A stretch of DNA of 64,000 bases from Calothrix sp. NIES-4101 (GCA_004296455.1 AP018280.1:5506794-5570793); one strand, 5' to 3'; shown: positions 9,823 to 19,100, numbered from the stretch's first letter. Translations and numbers: made by a program. The notes: generated by a model from the letters alone, not told the origin.

Positions 9823-10425
9823 ATGAGTGCAACAGAGTCAAGTAAAACAGGTGCGAAAAAATCTAGATTCAACTCAGCTTTCAAAGATTTAATGTCCGTA
9901 CATTGGTGGATGGCGGCTTGCTACTTGGTTATCTTTATAACTGGTTCGTATATGTCAAGCTTGGAGAGAGAAGTATCTTTCCGTTCTCAGCTATATGACT
10001 TCCATAAATCCATTGGTGTCTTAACAATGGGATTACTAACATGGCGGATATTAACTTTGCTGCGGGTATGGTGGCGCAAATACACTAAGCGCACTCCAAA
10101 ACTGACAGGCGAATGGTGGCGAAACTTTGCATTGCACTTTAGCCTTTATCTGTTCATGTGGGCTGTGCCGATAACTGGTTTTTTGCTATCAAATTCATTT
10201 AAACAAAATAATGTTAAATTTTTTGGCATTGTCTTACCCGATATTTTTCCCCAAAATCAAGCAATGGTAGACATTGGGCGTAATTTGCATTTTTGGCTTG
10301 CTTATACGTTTTTAGCCTTTATCATTTTACATATGCTGGCAAATTGGAAAGTTGTACGCGCAAATTGGAAGAGATTCACTAGTTTCATGAATAAAAAGTT
10401 AGGCAATAAAAAAGCATCCGCATAA
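9823..10425 (+). CDS. Cytochrome b561-type membrane protein
   Basis: The 200-residue protein has four membrane helices and fits the bacterial cytochrome b561/CybB family, which moves electrons across or within the membrane through b-type haems. Candidate haem-ligand histidines are His27 (SVHWWM), His61 (DFHKSIG), His105, His156 and His170. The W-rich MSVHWWMAACY start of helix 1 and LHFWLAY in the last helix pair are family-like. Electron donor and acceptor cannot be told. The gene is monocistronic, bounded by a hairpin at 10443-10472. Confidence 0.88.
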   Translation: MSATESSKTGAKKSRFNSAFKDLMSVHWWMAACYLVIFITGSYMSSLEREVSFRSQLYDFHKSIGVLTMGLLTWRILTLLRVWWRKYTKRTPKLTGEWWRNFALHFSLYLFMWAVPITGFLLSNSFKQNNVKFFGIVLPDIFPQNQAMVDIGRNLHFWLAYTFLAFIILHMLANWKVVRANWKRFTSFMNKKLGNKKASA

Positions 10426-10442
10426 CACGATGATGACATAGT

Positions 10443-10472
10443 TGTAGAGGTGCAAAGCCCTGCATCTCTACA
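10443..10472 (+). terminator. Hairpin after the cytochrome b561 gene
   Basis: TGTAGAGGTGC (10443-10453) pairs with GCATCTCTACA (10462-10472) with one G-U pair and an eight-base loop. It starts 17 bases after the stop codon. No T-run follows, so it may stabilise the 3' end rather than terminate on its own. Confidence 0.45.
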
Positions 10473-10592
10473 GTCATATGCATTGACATCACCTCAAATG
10501 CAAATACTTTGAAAACTGTTTTGCAAAGTTTTTGAAATTACTTTTTGGCTAGATAAGTAGCTGGGTGGAATTAAAGTAAACCAGATGACGGG

Positions 10593-10666
10593 TTTCGGCT
10601 ACGCTCAACCCTCGTTCTGTAGTTGTTTTGAGCATTGAGCGTAGTCGAAATGAGCGCAGTCGAAAT
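10593..10666. repeat. Dispersed-type repeat with inverted and direct copies
   Basis: TTTCGGCTACGCTCAA (10593-10608) is inverted relative to TTGAGCGTAGTCGAAA (10635-10650). That copy is followed immediately by the near-identical TGAGCGCAGTCGAAAT (10651-10666). The three copies form a cruciform-capable array in the 302-base gap between the cytochrome and hydrolase genes, which otherwise holds only the hairpin at 10443. Confidence 0.65.
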
Positions 10667-10727
10667 GCATCTTACAAATAATTCCGCCTTCCTACTTATA
10701 TCGAAAAATAAACTAGGCTTTTGGATG

Positions 10728-11615
10728 TTAATAGCTCTGTAACCAATTAATAATCTCTAAATTAACTTTATCTGGAACCTCATCATGGGGGCAATGTCCA
10801 GCACCAGGAATGGGAATTATTGTAATATCTTTGCCGGCTGTTGCAGCTTGTTCGTAAATTCTCGCGCCAGTTATTGGTGTCCAAGGATCATCTGCACCCC
10901 ATAATACCAATAGGGGTGACTCAACTTGGGGCAATAACTCATTGGGACTGTCGCCAGGAGGTGCTGAAAGTATTGACGCAAATACTTTTTGTGCGCCCTC
11001 ATCACAGGATGGTTCATACAATAAGTCTACCAACTCATCTGTGACAGCATTTCGATCGCGATATACTTGATACAGTGTGCGACGTATCTGATGTTTTTGG
11101 CGCACCCGATTAAATACAAATTTTCCTGTAACTGGATGATTCACCAATCGATTAAATGCTGACATGACAATCCGTAATGGTGGATTCAATTCATGGGGAC
11201 GATGGTTTAAACCACCCGCACAATTGATTAACACTCCACTGGCAGCAATTTCTGGGTGTTTTGCTAGAACCGTCAGGCTAATCAACGCACCAATCGAATT
11301 TCCAATGAAAACCGCAGGCTCTTGAAGATATTCGCTACAAAAATCCTTGAGTAATTCTACCCAAACATCAATATTATAGGCGATCGCAGCTTTTTGGGAA
11401 GCACCAAAACCCAGTAAGTCAATGGCAAATACCTGGTATCCAGCATCAGCTAAAACTGGAATATTCTTGCGCCAATGTCCGATGGAAGCACCAAAACCGT
11501 GAACTAGTACGATGGGTTTGCCCATGCCTTGAACTGCATACTGAATTTTATAACCTTGCCAAGTCCAAAAGTATTTTTCAAACCTATGTTGTGCTGATAA
11601 ATTATCGATAATCAC
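10728..11615 (-). CDS. Alpha/beta-fold hydrolase
   Basis: The 295-residue protein has the alpha/beta-hydrolase fold. HGFGASIGHW near residue 39 supplies the oxyanion hole, the nucleophile elbow GNSIG carries Ser107, an Asp lies near residue 246 (WGADDPW), and the catalytic His is at 274 (GAGHCPHDEVP). The substrate is unknown. The family includes esterases, epoxide hydrolases and chlorophyll-related hydrolases. The protein has no signal peptide and should be cytosolic. The upstream mscS-like gene is on the same strand 165 bases away with a hairpin between them. Confidence 0.9.
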   Translation of the reverse strand: MIIDNLSAQHRFEKYFWTWQGYKIQYAVQGMGKPIVLVHGFGASIGHWRKNIPVLADAGYQVFAIDLLGFGASQKAAIAYNIDVWVELLKDFCSEYLQEPAVFIGNSIGALISLTVLAKHPEIAASGVLINCAGGLNHRPHELNPPLRIVMSAFNRLVNHPVTGKFVFNRVRQKHQIRRTLYQVYRDRNAVTDELVDLLYEPSCDEGAQKVFASILSAPPGDSPNELLPQVESPLLVLWGADDPWTPITGARIYEQAATAGKDITIIPIPGAGHCPHDEVPDKVNLEIINWLQSY

Positions 11616-11719
11616 GATGGATATGAAAATTCCTTAATTATTTCTATATTCATAATATCAGGTTATTCTTGATTGCTAACGAGAAAATATCAAACAATTC
11701 TCAATCCTAGGTTAGCAGT

Positions 11720-11756
11720 AATATCCCCAAATTATTATCAATTATGTGGGGATATT
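11720..11756. terminator. Hairpin downstream of the MscS gene
   Basis: AATATCCCCA (11720-11729) pairs with TGGGGATATT (11747-11756) over a 17-base loop. It lies between the end of the MscS gene and the alpha/beta hydrolase gene. The arms match the core of the terminator at 8215-8247. No strong T-run is present. Confidence 0.5.
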
Positions 11757-11780
11757 AAGCATAGTGAGTGATGAAGCTAA

Positions 11781-12815
11781 TTAAGCGCTAGTTGGCAGAG
11801 TTTTAATACCTTCGGTTTTAAATCTTTTATGTAAAGCCTTAATGAAAAGATGTCGAGCGATGCGTTGATCAAAAAAATCATTGACTCGCATAAAAACAGT
11901 AAAATCAATGCTGGTTTCGCCAAATTTTTGAAAGCGAATAAAAGGTTCATGCACAACTAATTTTGGTGATACTTGCTGCATCACATCTTTCGCGACTTCG
12001 ACTGTAATACGTTCGACATTTTCAAGGTCACTATCGTGATTTACTCCAACATTTACGGTTAAAGTACTCTCTTTTGCTAAAAGATGGAAATTTGTGAAGA
12101 TTGCAGATGCTAGCTTAGAATTAGGAACAATAATTGCATTGTTAGAGACTTCACGAATTGTTGTATTTCGCCAAGTTATATCAGTCACATAACCTTCATG
12201 ACCACCATCTAATTTGACATAATCTCCAGTACGAACTTGCTTAGAAAAAATTAAGTGAAATCCAGCAAATAAGTTTTCTAAAGTATCCTTCAATGCCAAA
12301 CCAACAGCTAAACCACTAATCCCCAAGGTCGTGATGATGGGTGTAATTTTAACTCCCAAAGTTTGGAGAATAATTAATATACCCAATCCTAAAACAGAAG
12401 TTTTAGCAATATTAGAAAATAAAGAAGCAGAATTTCCTCCTGTTTTGCGAATAAACAAGTTGATAAAATTCGATGAGAGACGAGCTAAAACTAATGTGAC
12501 CGAGTACAGAAAGATAGTAAAAAGAATCTTTTGCAGAACATCAAGATTAACCCCATGATTCACATTCGGATGAATTAAAACTGCGCTAAAACAACCAGCC
12601 AAAACAAACCAGAGAAATATCATCCGGTGAAGCGATCGCATGATAATTTCACTACCAGGTATTTTTTTACGGCTCGAAAAATTCTTTAATCTCTCGTAAA
12701 TAACTTTTTCGCCAACTATTCCTGCCAGTAACCCCAGTAAAATAAACAATACTGGTAAAATCCATTGTATGTTTGTCATTGTCATCATTGTCAGGAACCT
12801 GATATCTGAACTCAA
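11781..12815 (-). CDS. MscS-type mechanosensitive ion channel
   Basis: The 344-residue protein has four or more N-terminal membrane segments and then the MscS signature: the glycine/alanine-rich pore helix GLAVGLALKDTLENLFAG near residue 170 and the beta domain (GDYVKLDGGHEGYVTDI, NNAIIVPNSKL). An alpha/beta C-terminal vestibule domain follows. It should open under membrane tension to release solutes on hypo-osmotic shock. Its length resembles MscS-like paralogues such as YkuT or YnaI. The start could be one of three Met residues within the first 14 codons; the longest form is reported. Confidence 0.92.
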   Translation of the reverse strand: MSSDIRFLTMMTMTNIQWILPVLFILLGLLAGIVGEKVIYERLKNFSSRKKIPGSEIIMRSLHRMIFLWFVLAGCFSAVLIHPNVNHGVNLDVLQKILFTIFLYSVTLVLARLSSNFINLFIRKTGGNSASLFSNIAKTSVLGLGILIILQTLGVKITPIITTLGISGLAVGLALKDTLENLFAGFHLIFSKQVRTGDYVKLDGGHEGYVTDITWRNTTIREVSNNAIIVPNSKLASAIFTNFHLLAKESTLTVNVGVNHDSDLENVERITVEVAKDVMQQVSPKLVVHEPFIRFQKFGETSIDFTVFMRVNDFFDQRIARHLFIKALHKRFKTEGIKTLPTSA

Positions 12816-12962
12816 ACTAATCTCACTTTTTCGAGAACCAAATTAGGATTGTAATACTAAATAGTAAAACACCGTGAAGACACATTTTTTCTAATTTTGG
12901 TGAATTTATTTAATTAATAAATCTTTTGATAAAAAATTATCTTAATTGCTAATCAGATAAAT

Positions 12963-13880
12963 ATGGACTTACCCATTATTTACCACCCCGATTATGTTGT
13001 CCCTTTACCAGAAGGACATCGTTTCCCCATGCCAAAATTTCGGATGTTATATGAGATGTTATTGGCTGACGGAGTAGCACAAATTGAACAATTTCATACA
13101 CCAACACAACCCTTACAAGAATTAATCGAGCTAGTGCATACAACAGAATATGTTAATGCTTATTGCCAGGGGACTCTCGATACCAAAGCGCAGCGAAGAA
13201 TCGGTTTACCTTGGAGTCCCGCTTTAGCACATCGTACCTGTGTGGCGGTTGGGGGAACTATTCTCACAGCCAAACTGGCGTTAGAATCTGGTTTGGCTTG
13301 TAATACTGCGGGTGGAACCCATCATGCATTTCCTAATTATGGTTCCGGTTTTTGTATTTTCCATGATTTAGCGATCGCATCTCGCGTTGTTCAACAATCT
13401 GGTTTAGTCAAAAAAATTCTTATTATCGATTTGGATGTGCATCAAGGTGATGGCACTGCTTTTATTTTCCAAGGTGATGACAGCGTTTTCACCTTTTCCA
13501 TGCATTGCGAAGTTAACTTTCCCGGAACCAAACAACAAAGCGACTTAGATGTGGCTTTACCAATTGGGATGGAAGACGACGAATACCTGCAAACTTTAGC
13601 CAAATATCTACCAGACCTATTGACAGAAGTCAAACCCGATCTCATTTTTTATGATGCTGGAGTTGACCCCCACATTGACGATAAGCTGGGAAAATTAGCT
13701 TTAACCAACAGAGGAATATATGGCAGAGACATGCAAGTGCTCACAACTTGTACAAAAGCAGGTTATCCCGTCGCTTGTGTGATTGGTGGCGGCTACGCAG
13801 ATGATTTAACGGCTTTAACCTACCGCCATTCCCTTTTACATCGTGCAGCTGGTGAAGTGTATCAGCAATGTCGATTATAG
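12963..13880 (+). CDS. Histone deacetylase-like amidohydrolase
   Basis: This 305-residue protein belongs to the HDAC/AcuC/acetylpolyamine amidohydrolase superfamily, zinc hydrolases that remove acyl groups from amines. Zinc ligands are visible as Asp158 and His160 (DLDVHQGDGT) and Asp235 (AGVDPH). The general-base pair appears in GGTHHAFPN, and the transition-state Tyr in GGGY near the end. Bacterial members act on acetylated proteins, polyamines or small molecules, so the substrate is open. It lies 87 bases upstream of gshA on the same strand and could be co-transcribed. Confidence 0.92.
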   Translation: MDLPIIYHPDYVVPLPEGHRFPMPKFRMLYEMLLADGVAQIEQFHTPTQPLQELIELVHTTEYVNAYCQGTLDTKAQRRIGLPWSPALAHRTCVAVGGTILTAKLALESGLACNTAGGTHHAFPNYGSGFCIFHDLAIASRVVQQSGLVKKILIIDLDVHQGDGTAFIFQGDDSVFTFSMHCEVNFPGTKQQSDLDVALPIGMEDDEYLQTLAKYLPDLLTEVKPDLIFYDAGVDPHIDDKLGKLALTNRGIYGRDMQVLTTCTKAGYPVACVIGGGYADDLTALTYRHSLLHRAAGEVYQQCRL

Positions 13881-13967
13881 GAATTGAATTCCACCAAAAT
13901 ATATAGGCATAAAATCGTCTCATTCGATACAATTTTAAGTATATGGAGAGCCAAGGAGTAATTTTAA

Positions 13968-15107
13968 GTGGCGTTATCAAAGGGCTTTGAAGTTGAAATG
14001 TATACTGGCACGCCAAATGGTGATATCGTTGGTCTCTCCGACAAAATTACCGCTTCTTTGGACGGCTTTGTCCGTGAGCCAGATAGTCGTAACGTAGAAT
14101 ACACTACTTCTCCGTCTTCAAGTTACGATCAGCTACTATGCAGTCTTTTACTTCCGCGTCAACAGTTGCGGAACTATTTACATCAATTAGGTGATTATAC
14201 TCTCATCCCCGGTAGTACTTTATCTTTGGGTGGCAGCGATCGCTTTGTTCGCTCTGACCCCAGTAATCCCTATCACGACTATATCGAACAAACCTACGGC
14301 ACAAAAGTTGTCACCGCTAGCATTCACATTAATATTGGCATTAGCGACCCTGAAGTTTTGATGCGCGCCTGTCGGTTAATTCGGGTGGAAGCACCTTTGT
14401 TTTTGGCATTAAGCGCTTCATCTCCATTCATAGATGGTAAAGCTACCGGCTATCACTCGACTCGCTGGGGCATTTTCCCCCAAACCCCCAGTCGTGTGCC
14501 CTTGTTTGCTAGTCATGGGGAACATATTCAATGGGTGGAGGCACAACTAGCAGCAGGGACAATGCAAAACGTGCGCCATCTCTGGTCATCAGTACGTCCC
14601 AACGGCGATAAACGCCCCTATGACCTCAACCGCTTGGAATTGCGAATTTGCGATTTGGTCACAGACCCAATTGCATTGCTGGCAATTACTGCATTCCTGG
14701 AAGCCAGAATATTACAACTGATTGCCAATCCCAACCTCGACCCATTAATTGCGAGTAAATTTGCGGCAGATGAGTTAATTGACATCACTGCGGCCAACGA
14801 AATGGCAGCAGCAACCAATAGTTTGGATGCCACCTTGCAGCACTGGCAAGACGGTAGGACTATTCTTGCCCATGATTGGATTGCCGAAATTTACGATAGT
14901 GTCTGGATGACTGCAAAGGAAAATGGCTTTAGCTGTTTCCTATCACCACTGCAAAAAATTCTTCGAGAAGGTAATGAAGCTCAACAATGGCTACAACTTC
15001 ATAAAGTTGGTGTGAGTACCCACTCGGTGATGACACAGGCAATTGCTAGCATTCGCGATCGCGAAATTGAACTCCAAGAAAAAATCTGTTCTTCTGCTGT
15101 GTCTTAA
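13968..15107 (+). CDS. gshA: Glutamate-cysteine ligase, cyanobacterial type
   Basis: This 379-residue enzyme makes gamma-glutamylcysteine, the first step of glutathione synthesis, from glutamate, cysteine and ATP. It matches the cyanobacterial GshA family, whose N-terminus reads KGFEVEMYTGTP. The NRLELRICD and YHSTRWGIFPQTPSRVP stretches are consistent with the GCS fold. The start is GTG, with AAGGAG 11 bases upstream; no better start exists because the family N-terminus begins here. It is probably transcribed with the upstream deacetylase gene. Confidence 0.92.
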   Translation: MALSKGFEVEMYTGTPNGDIVGLSDKITASLDGFVREPDSRNVEYTTSPSSSYDQLLCSLLLPRQQLRNYLHQLGDYTLIPGSTLSLGGSDRFVRSDPSNPYHDYIEQTYGTKVVTASIHINIGISDPEVLMRACRLIRVEAPLFLALSASSPFIDGKATGYHSTRWGIFPQTPSRVPLFASHGEHIQWVEAQLAAGTMQNVRHLWSSVRPNGDKRPYDLNRLELRICDLVTDPIALLAITAFLEARILQLIANPNLDPLIASKFAADELIDITAANEMAAATNSLDATLQHWQDGRTILAHDWIAEIYDSVWMTAKENGFSCFLSPLQKILREGNEAQQWLQLHKVGVSTHSVMTQAIASIRDREIELQEKICSSAVS

Positions 15108-15167
15108 CGAGAATTTTTCAGTGCCCGATCATAAAGCATTCAATAGCGATTCCTCAGATAGGCTCTA

Positions 15168-15333
15168 CCTAGGCTGTTGACTCTGTGTCCTTTTTGGGAT
15201 TTCGTTCATGCAAAAAACGTGGATAGTCACAATGGCTGAAACCTTTATTTTGCTTGGGTTTTAACGAGGGATTGAATGCTACGAACAAAAGTACCAAAAA
15301 TCGCCTAATTTTCAACAAAGTCAACAGCCTAGG
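15168..15333. mobile_element. MITE-like element with terminal inverted repeats
   Basis: A 166-base segment starts with CCTAGGCTGTTGACT (15168-15182) and ends with its exact reverse complement (15319-15333). Inside the arms, similarity continues imperfectly (CTTTTTGGGA..TTCGTTC against a matching inner stretch). CTCTA flanks both sides directly (15163-15167 and 15334-15338), as a target-site duplication would. There is no open reading frame inside, so any transposase would have to act in trans. The parent insertion sequence is not in the window. Confidence 0.6.
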
Positions 15334-15525
15334 CTCTACCCCTCTCCAGGCATTTTTCTCTATTAAATTCTCATCAAAACTTAAAACTTAGATTAGAATT
15401 ACTTATGAATGACAGAAAAATTCCCAAATCCAGGCAAAGAACATTAGTCAATGTATCGATTATGTCCAACTTAATCAAAAATTAATCTTCACTGAGATAT
15501 GATTCTTAAGTACTTCCATCGGAGT

Positions 15526-15550
15526 TATGCTCCTTTGGGAGTATTTTTTG
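15526..15550 (+). terminator. Terminator-like hairpin with T-run, no gene upstream
   Basis: ATGCTCC pairs with GGGAGTAT (one G-U) across a short loop and is followed by ATTTTTTGTG. No coding gene ends nearby (gshA stops 420 bases upstream), so it could close a small RNA or simply follow read-through from gshA. Confidence 0.45.
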
Positions 15551-15680
15551 TGTTTTAAATTTCTAATCAATCGTTGTACATGATCTGATATTAATAAAAG
15601 CTATAAATGCCTCCTGCCTACAGGTTGATTTGACATCCACAACACATAGCCATATTTAATACCTAAGTAATTATCCTCAA

Positions 15681-16142
15681 ATGCCACAAATAGTTTTAGT
15701 TAATCCCCTAATTCCCCCAAATACCGGTAATATTGCCCGTTCCTGTGCTGCTACAAACACTGAGTTACATTTAGTTGGTCCCTTAGGTTTTGAGTTGAGC
15801 GATCGATATTTAAAACGGGCAGGGTTGGATTACTGGGAATTTGTGAAGTTGCACTACCACAAAACCTTAGAGGATTTCAAACTGGCACATCAGCAACGCG
15901 GTGGTCGCTGCTTGGGGTTTACTGTAAGAGGTACTCACAACTACAGCAAATTTGAATTTCGAGATGATGATTGGTTATTATTTGGCAGTGAAACCAATGG
16001 TTTGCCATCCGACGCAATTCAAAAATGTGACGAAACCCTATACATACCAATGAGTCAGTCAGGTGTTAGGAGCTTAAACCTTTCTGTGAGCGTCGCTATC
16101 GGTTTATTTGAAGCCCGTCGCCAGCTAGGTTATTTACAATAA
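15681..16142 (+). CDS. trmL: tRNA (cytidine(34)-2'-O)-methyltransferase
   Basis: This 153-residue SPOUT-fold enzyme methylates the ribose of the wobble nucleotide in tRNA-Leu isoacceptors. The three SpoU motifs are present: NPLIPPNTGNIARSCA near the N-terminus, LLFGSETNGLP near residue 112, and SLNLSVSVAIGLFEARRQ near the C-terminus, which forms the knot that binds S-adenosylmethionine. The size is typical of minimal TrmL. It appears to be transcribed alone. Confidence 0.93.
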   Translation: MPQIVLVNPLIPPNTGNIARSCAATNTELHLVGPLGFELSDRYLKRAGLDYWEFVKLHYHKTLEDFKLAHQQRGGRCLGFTVRGTHNYSKFEFRDDDWLLFGSETNGLPSDAIQKCDETLYIPMSQSGVRSLNLSVSVAIGLFEARRQLGYLQ

Positions 16143-16985
16143 ATCATTTAATCCCAGTAATTTCTGGGGAATAGCAGCTACACATGTTAAACATCGCCTT
16201 TAAGCTTACATCTCTGTTAAATCACTGATATCATGTCGAAACACCCCATCAATTTAATGAAACTTTTCAAAAATACAAGGAAATATAAGTATTTTTGCGA
16301 ATAAAATCTATTTTCTAGCCGTATTTGCGAAAAACTGCATGGGGAATTACACTGATACGTCTAGGTAATCTTATATAAGAAATTTGTATATAAGAAACAC
16401 TCAAAAAAGCAAAGAAAGATATAGTTTTTCATGAATTCATCCCCCGATAATATACGGAACAAAATAGCTGTAATTCTTTCATATCATTGGTTTAGAGACT
16501 TTTGTTTGCAAATAGCCAATTTGAAGAATGTAAAACTACCTGCGAGTAATTACGGTTGTTTTTTAGGGAATAATCAACGTAAATTCTCCTGTTGGGTGGG
16601 CGGATTTTCCGTTTAACCCATGAATATATCTACAGCAGGAAGTAAATTTCTTCCAAATGCTTAGGTACAAAGGCTTAAGGGTTGTACAATCAGACTTTTC
16701 ACAATCTGTTAGTTTGATTACCCCAACAAGCTGCATATTGAACGATAAATGTAAAGAGTATGACACCATCTGTGGTGAGGTGTGATAAAACAAGTAAACG
16801 CTAAATTTAATTTTTTTTAAGCAATGCGAACTTGTTTAAAACAGAGAACCAGGTTAATCTTGCCTAAGTATCTCTGGTGAGTGTGATCTTGATCTATCGT
16901 TCGTAGTGATCTAAATCATTGACTAGTATCCGACTGAAAAAAATCGAGGTCAGTTAAGCGCTAGCGATCGTTAAGGAGGTCGTCT
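16143..16985. other. Long leader region before the M23 peptidase gene
   Basis: The gap is 843 bases. A 61-codon plus-strand frame at 16431-16616 and a minus frame at 16563-16793 overlap each other and resemble nothing known. A GACACCATCTGTGGTGAGGTGTG stretch near 16760 can fold. The last 30 bases hold the ribosome binding site TAAGGAGG for the next gene. A long 5' untranslated region or a regulatory RNA is possible, but I recognise no riboswitch. Confidence 0.35.
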
Positions 16986-19100
16986 TTGAAACGAGCATTA
17001 AAAAAGAAAGTAAAGGCTGCACAAGAAAGTAACCCCAGTGAGGATGTTCCGGTGGATAATTTGAACGAACCAAACCTAAAAATCAATCGTCATAAACGAA
17101 CCAGCGTGGCAATGATAGGTTTGGCAATCTCAATGGGTGCTACGAGCCTTTTGGTGACTCGGCAAAGCGACCAAGCCCTAGCAGCAGAACCTGTAGCCAA
17201 CCAAAATACGGCTTCTACAACACCTGCTGATAATGCGGTGAAATTTGCTGCCACCATCAAGCTGGATACCAAAGCCACTTCAAATATGAGTGTGCCTGAG
17301 AATCCAGTGATCGTGGAACCGACAGCAATTTCGCAGATACCAGGGCTTGGAGCTAAATTGCAAGTTGCAGCAAGCGGAGCTAGTCTACAGGTTCCGACAC
17401 CAACGGCGGTTACGAACAAAATTACAGCAGAAAGCAAGACTGTTACAGTACAAGACCAAGCTGCAAAAGCTCAACAGATTGCAGATGCAATAGCCAGAGT
17501 ACAAGCGAATAAAAAACAAGCACAGACAGGCGGAGTTGCACAAGAACTATCTAGCAACCAGGCACCAGCAAATTCAACAGTTGTATTAGCTCAACAAGCA
17601 CAAAACAACGAAGTCAACGAGCAATTACAAGCACAACAAGAGTTTGCGATTAATCGCTTACGGCAGAAATCGAACCGTTTAAAAGAAAGTCTGGCGGAGT
17701 TGCGGTCTGGGGAGACCAACGTATCATTACCACAGCAAAAAACAGCAGCAGAGATAACTAATCCAGAATCTAATTCAGTTGTCGATGCCAACGTCACGGC
17801 AGTGAAAACTGAAGAAGTTAAGTCTTATGAGGTTAAACCTGGTGATACTTTAGCAGCGATCGCCATTAAACATGGTATATCGGTAGCTGACATTGCTAAG
17901 GCTAATAGTATTGCCAATCCCAACCAACTCAAAATTAGCCAAAAGCTGAATATTCCTGTAGCGAAAACCTCAGCAAGTAAAAACAAAGCAACTATAGCAA
18001 CTACAAACAGTGCTGCAACAGCAGCCAATGTGATTGCACCAGTTGCACCAGTCGCAGTACCAACAGCAATCCCAACCCCAGTTATAACTAGTAATACTAG
18101 TCAAACTGTCGCTTCCACAATTACCTCAGAATCAGCAGATATTCCTGCAAATGCGAATGGCGTGGGTGGTGAAACCCCTGTTCCCAAAGCATTTGCGGAA
18201 ATGCAGCTAGCATCGCGCCATCATCGTAGCAAACAAGTTAAAGACGACCCAGGTCTCCGCAGTTTGCAAGCTGAAATTGAACGTCTGCGCGAACGATATC
18301 GCTCACAACAAGCTGGAAAGCGTAATTCTCAACAGAAACCCTACAATAATACTGTTGCGGTACCTATTCCTGTCTCCACAGAAAATACAGTTGCAGTACC
18401 AACAGTTCCAACACGCGATCGCCGTAATGTCGCGATACCTGTTCCCACTTACAGAGCGAATACAGTTGCAGTACCCATTCCGGTTCCCACACCAATGGCA
18501 CCCAACTATAACGCTCAACCAATTAACCCTGAGTGGGCACGTAACGTACGCAATGGGGGAAGAATGTCAAATCCTCCCGTACCGACAACCACAAATGCAT
18601 CGGAATCTCTCGGTAATATGCGCGGTACAGTTGTGACACCACAATTGCCACCTCTGGCAGCAGTCGATAGATATCTGCCCAGACCAGTTGATGAAAACAC
18701 CAGACCAGCACCCGGAAACGCAGCATATATTTGGCCTGCTAAAGGTGTTCTCACATCTGGCTACGGTTGGCGCTGGGGGAGAATGCACAAAGGGATTGAT
18801 GTTGCTAACTCAGTGGGTACTCCCATTTATGCATCAGCTCCTGGTGTTGTTGAAAAAGCTGGCTGGAATAACGGAGGCTACGGCTATTTAGTCGAGATTC
18901 GTCATCCTGATGGCAGCATGACCCGTTATGGTCATAACAGCAGAGTTTTAGTGTCACGGGGACAGCAAGTACAGCAAGGCGACACCATTGCGGCAATGGG
19001 AAGCACTGGCTTTAGCACTGGCCCACACACCCATTTTGAAATCCATCCTTCTGGGAAAGGCGCAGTGAACCCAATCGCCATGTTAGCTCCACGAGTTTAA
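16986..19100 (+). CDS. LysM and M23 domain murein peptidase
   Basis: The 704-residue protein is an envelope peptidoglycan hydrolase or hydrolase activator of the NlpD/EnvC type. A hydrophobic anchor or signal lies at about residues 41-57. A long Ala/Gln-rich region with coiled-coil character (160-240) follows, then a LysM peptidoglycan-binding domain at 280-324. A low-complexity section has several NTVAVPIPV-like repeats (about 450-510), and the M23 domain occupies about 590-700. The zinc site is complete: His601 and Asp605 in HKGID, His681 and His683 in HTHFE. Catalytic activity is therefore likely. The TTG start is set by TAAGGAGG six bases upstream. The gene is monocistronic. Confidence 0.93.
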   Translation: MKRALKKKVKAAQESNPSEDVPVDNLNEPNLKINRHKRTSVAMIGLAISMGATSLLVTRQSDQALAAEPVANQNTASTTPADNAVKFAATIKLDTKATSNMSVPENPVIVEPTAISQIPGLGAKLQVAASGASLQVPTPTAVTNKITAESKTVTVQDQAAKAQQIADAIARVQANKKQAQTGGVAQELSSNQAPANSTVVLAQQAQNNEVNEQLQAQQEFAINRLRQKSNRLKESLAELRSGETNVSLPQQKTAAEITNPESNSVVDANVTAVKTEEVKSYEVKPGDTLAAIAIKHGISVADIAKANSIANPNQLKISQKLNIPVAKTSASKNKATIATTNSAATAANVIAPVAPVAVPTAIPTPVITSNTSQTVASTITSESADIPANANGVGGETPVPKAFAEMQLASRHHRSKQVKDDPGLRSLQAEIERLRERYRSQQAGKRNSQQKPYNNTVAVPIPVSTENTVAVPTVPTRDRRNVAIPVPTYRANTVAVPIPVPTPMAPNYNAQPINPEWARNVRNGGRMSNPPVPTTTNASESLGNMRGTVVTPQLPPLAAVDRYLPRPVDENTRPAPGNAAYIWPAKGVLTSGYGWRWGRMHKGIDVANSVGTPIYASAPGVVEKAGWNNGGYGYLVEIRHPDGSMTRYGHNSRVLVSRGQQVQQGDTIAAMGSTGFSTGPHTHFEIHPSGKGAVNPIAMLAPRV

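Larger units (their letters stand above)
15108..15680. other. Intergenic region gshA to trmL
   Basis: This 573-base gap contains the MITE-like element at 15168-15333 and a terminator-like hairpin at 15526-15550. A non-coding transcript ending at that hairpin is possible. No protein gene is seen. Confidence 0.4.

Noticed and set aside
16431-16616. 61-codon plus-strand reading frame before the M23 peptidase gene
   Set aside because: No ribosome binding site, no recognisable domain, and overlap with an equally weak minus-strand frame.
16750-16985. c-di-AMP (ydaO) riboswitch before the M23 peptidase gene
   Set aside because: Wall hydrolase genes can carry this riboswitch, but I could not find its conserved cores here.
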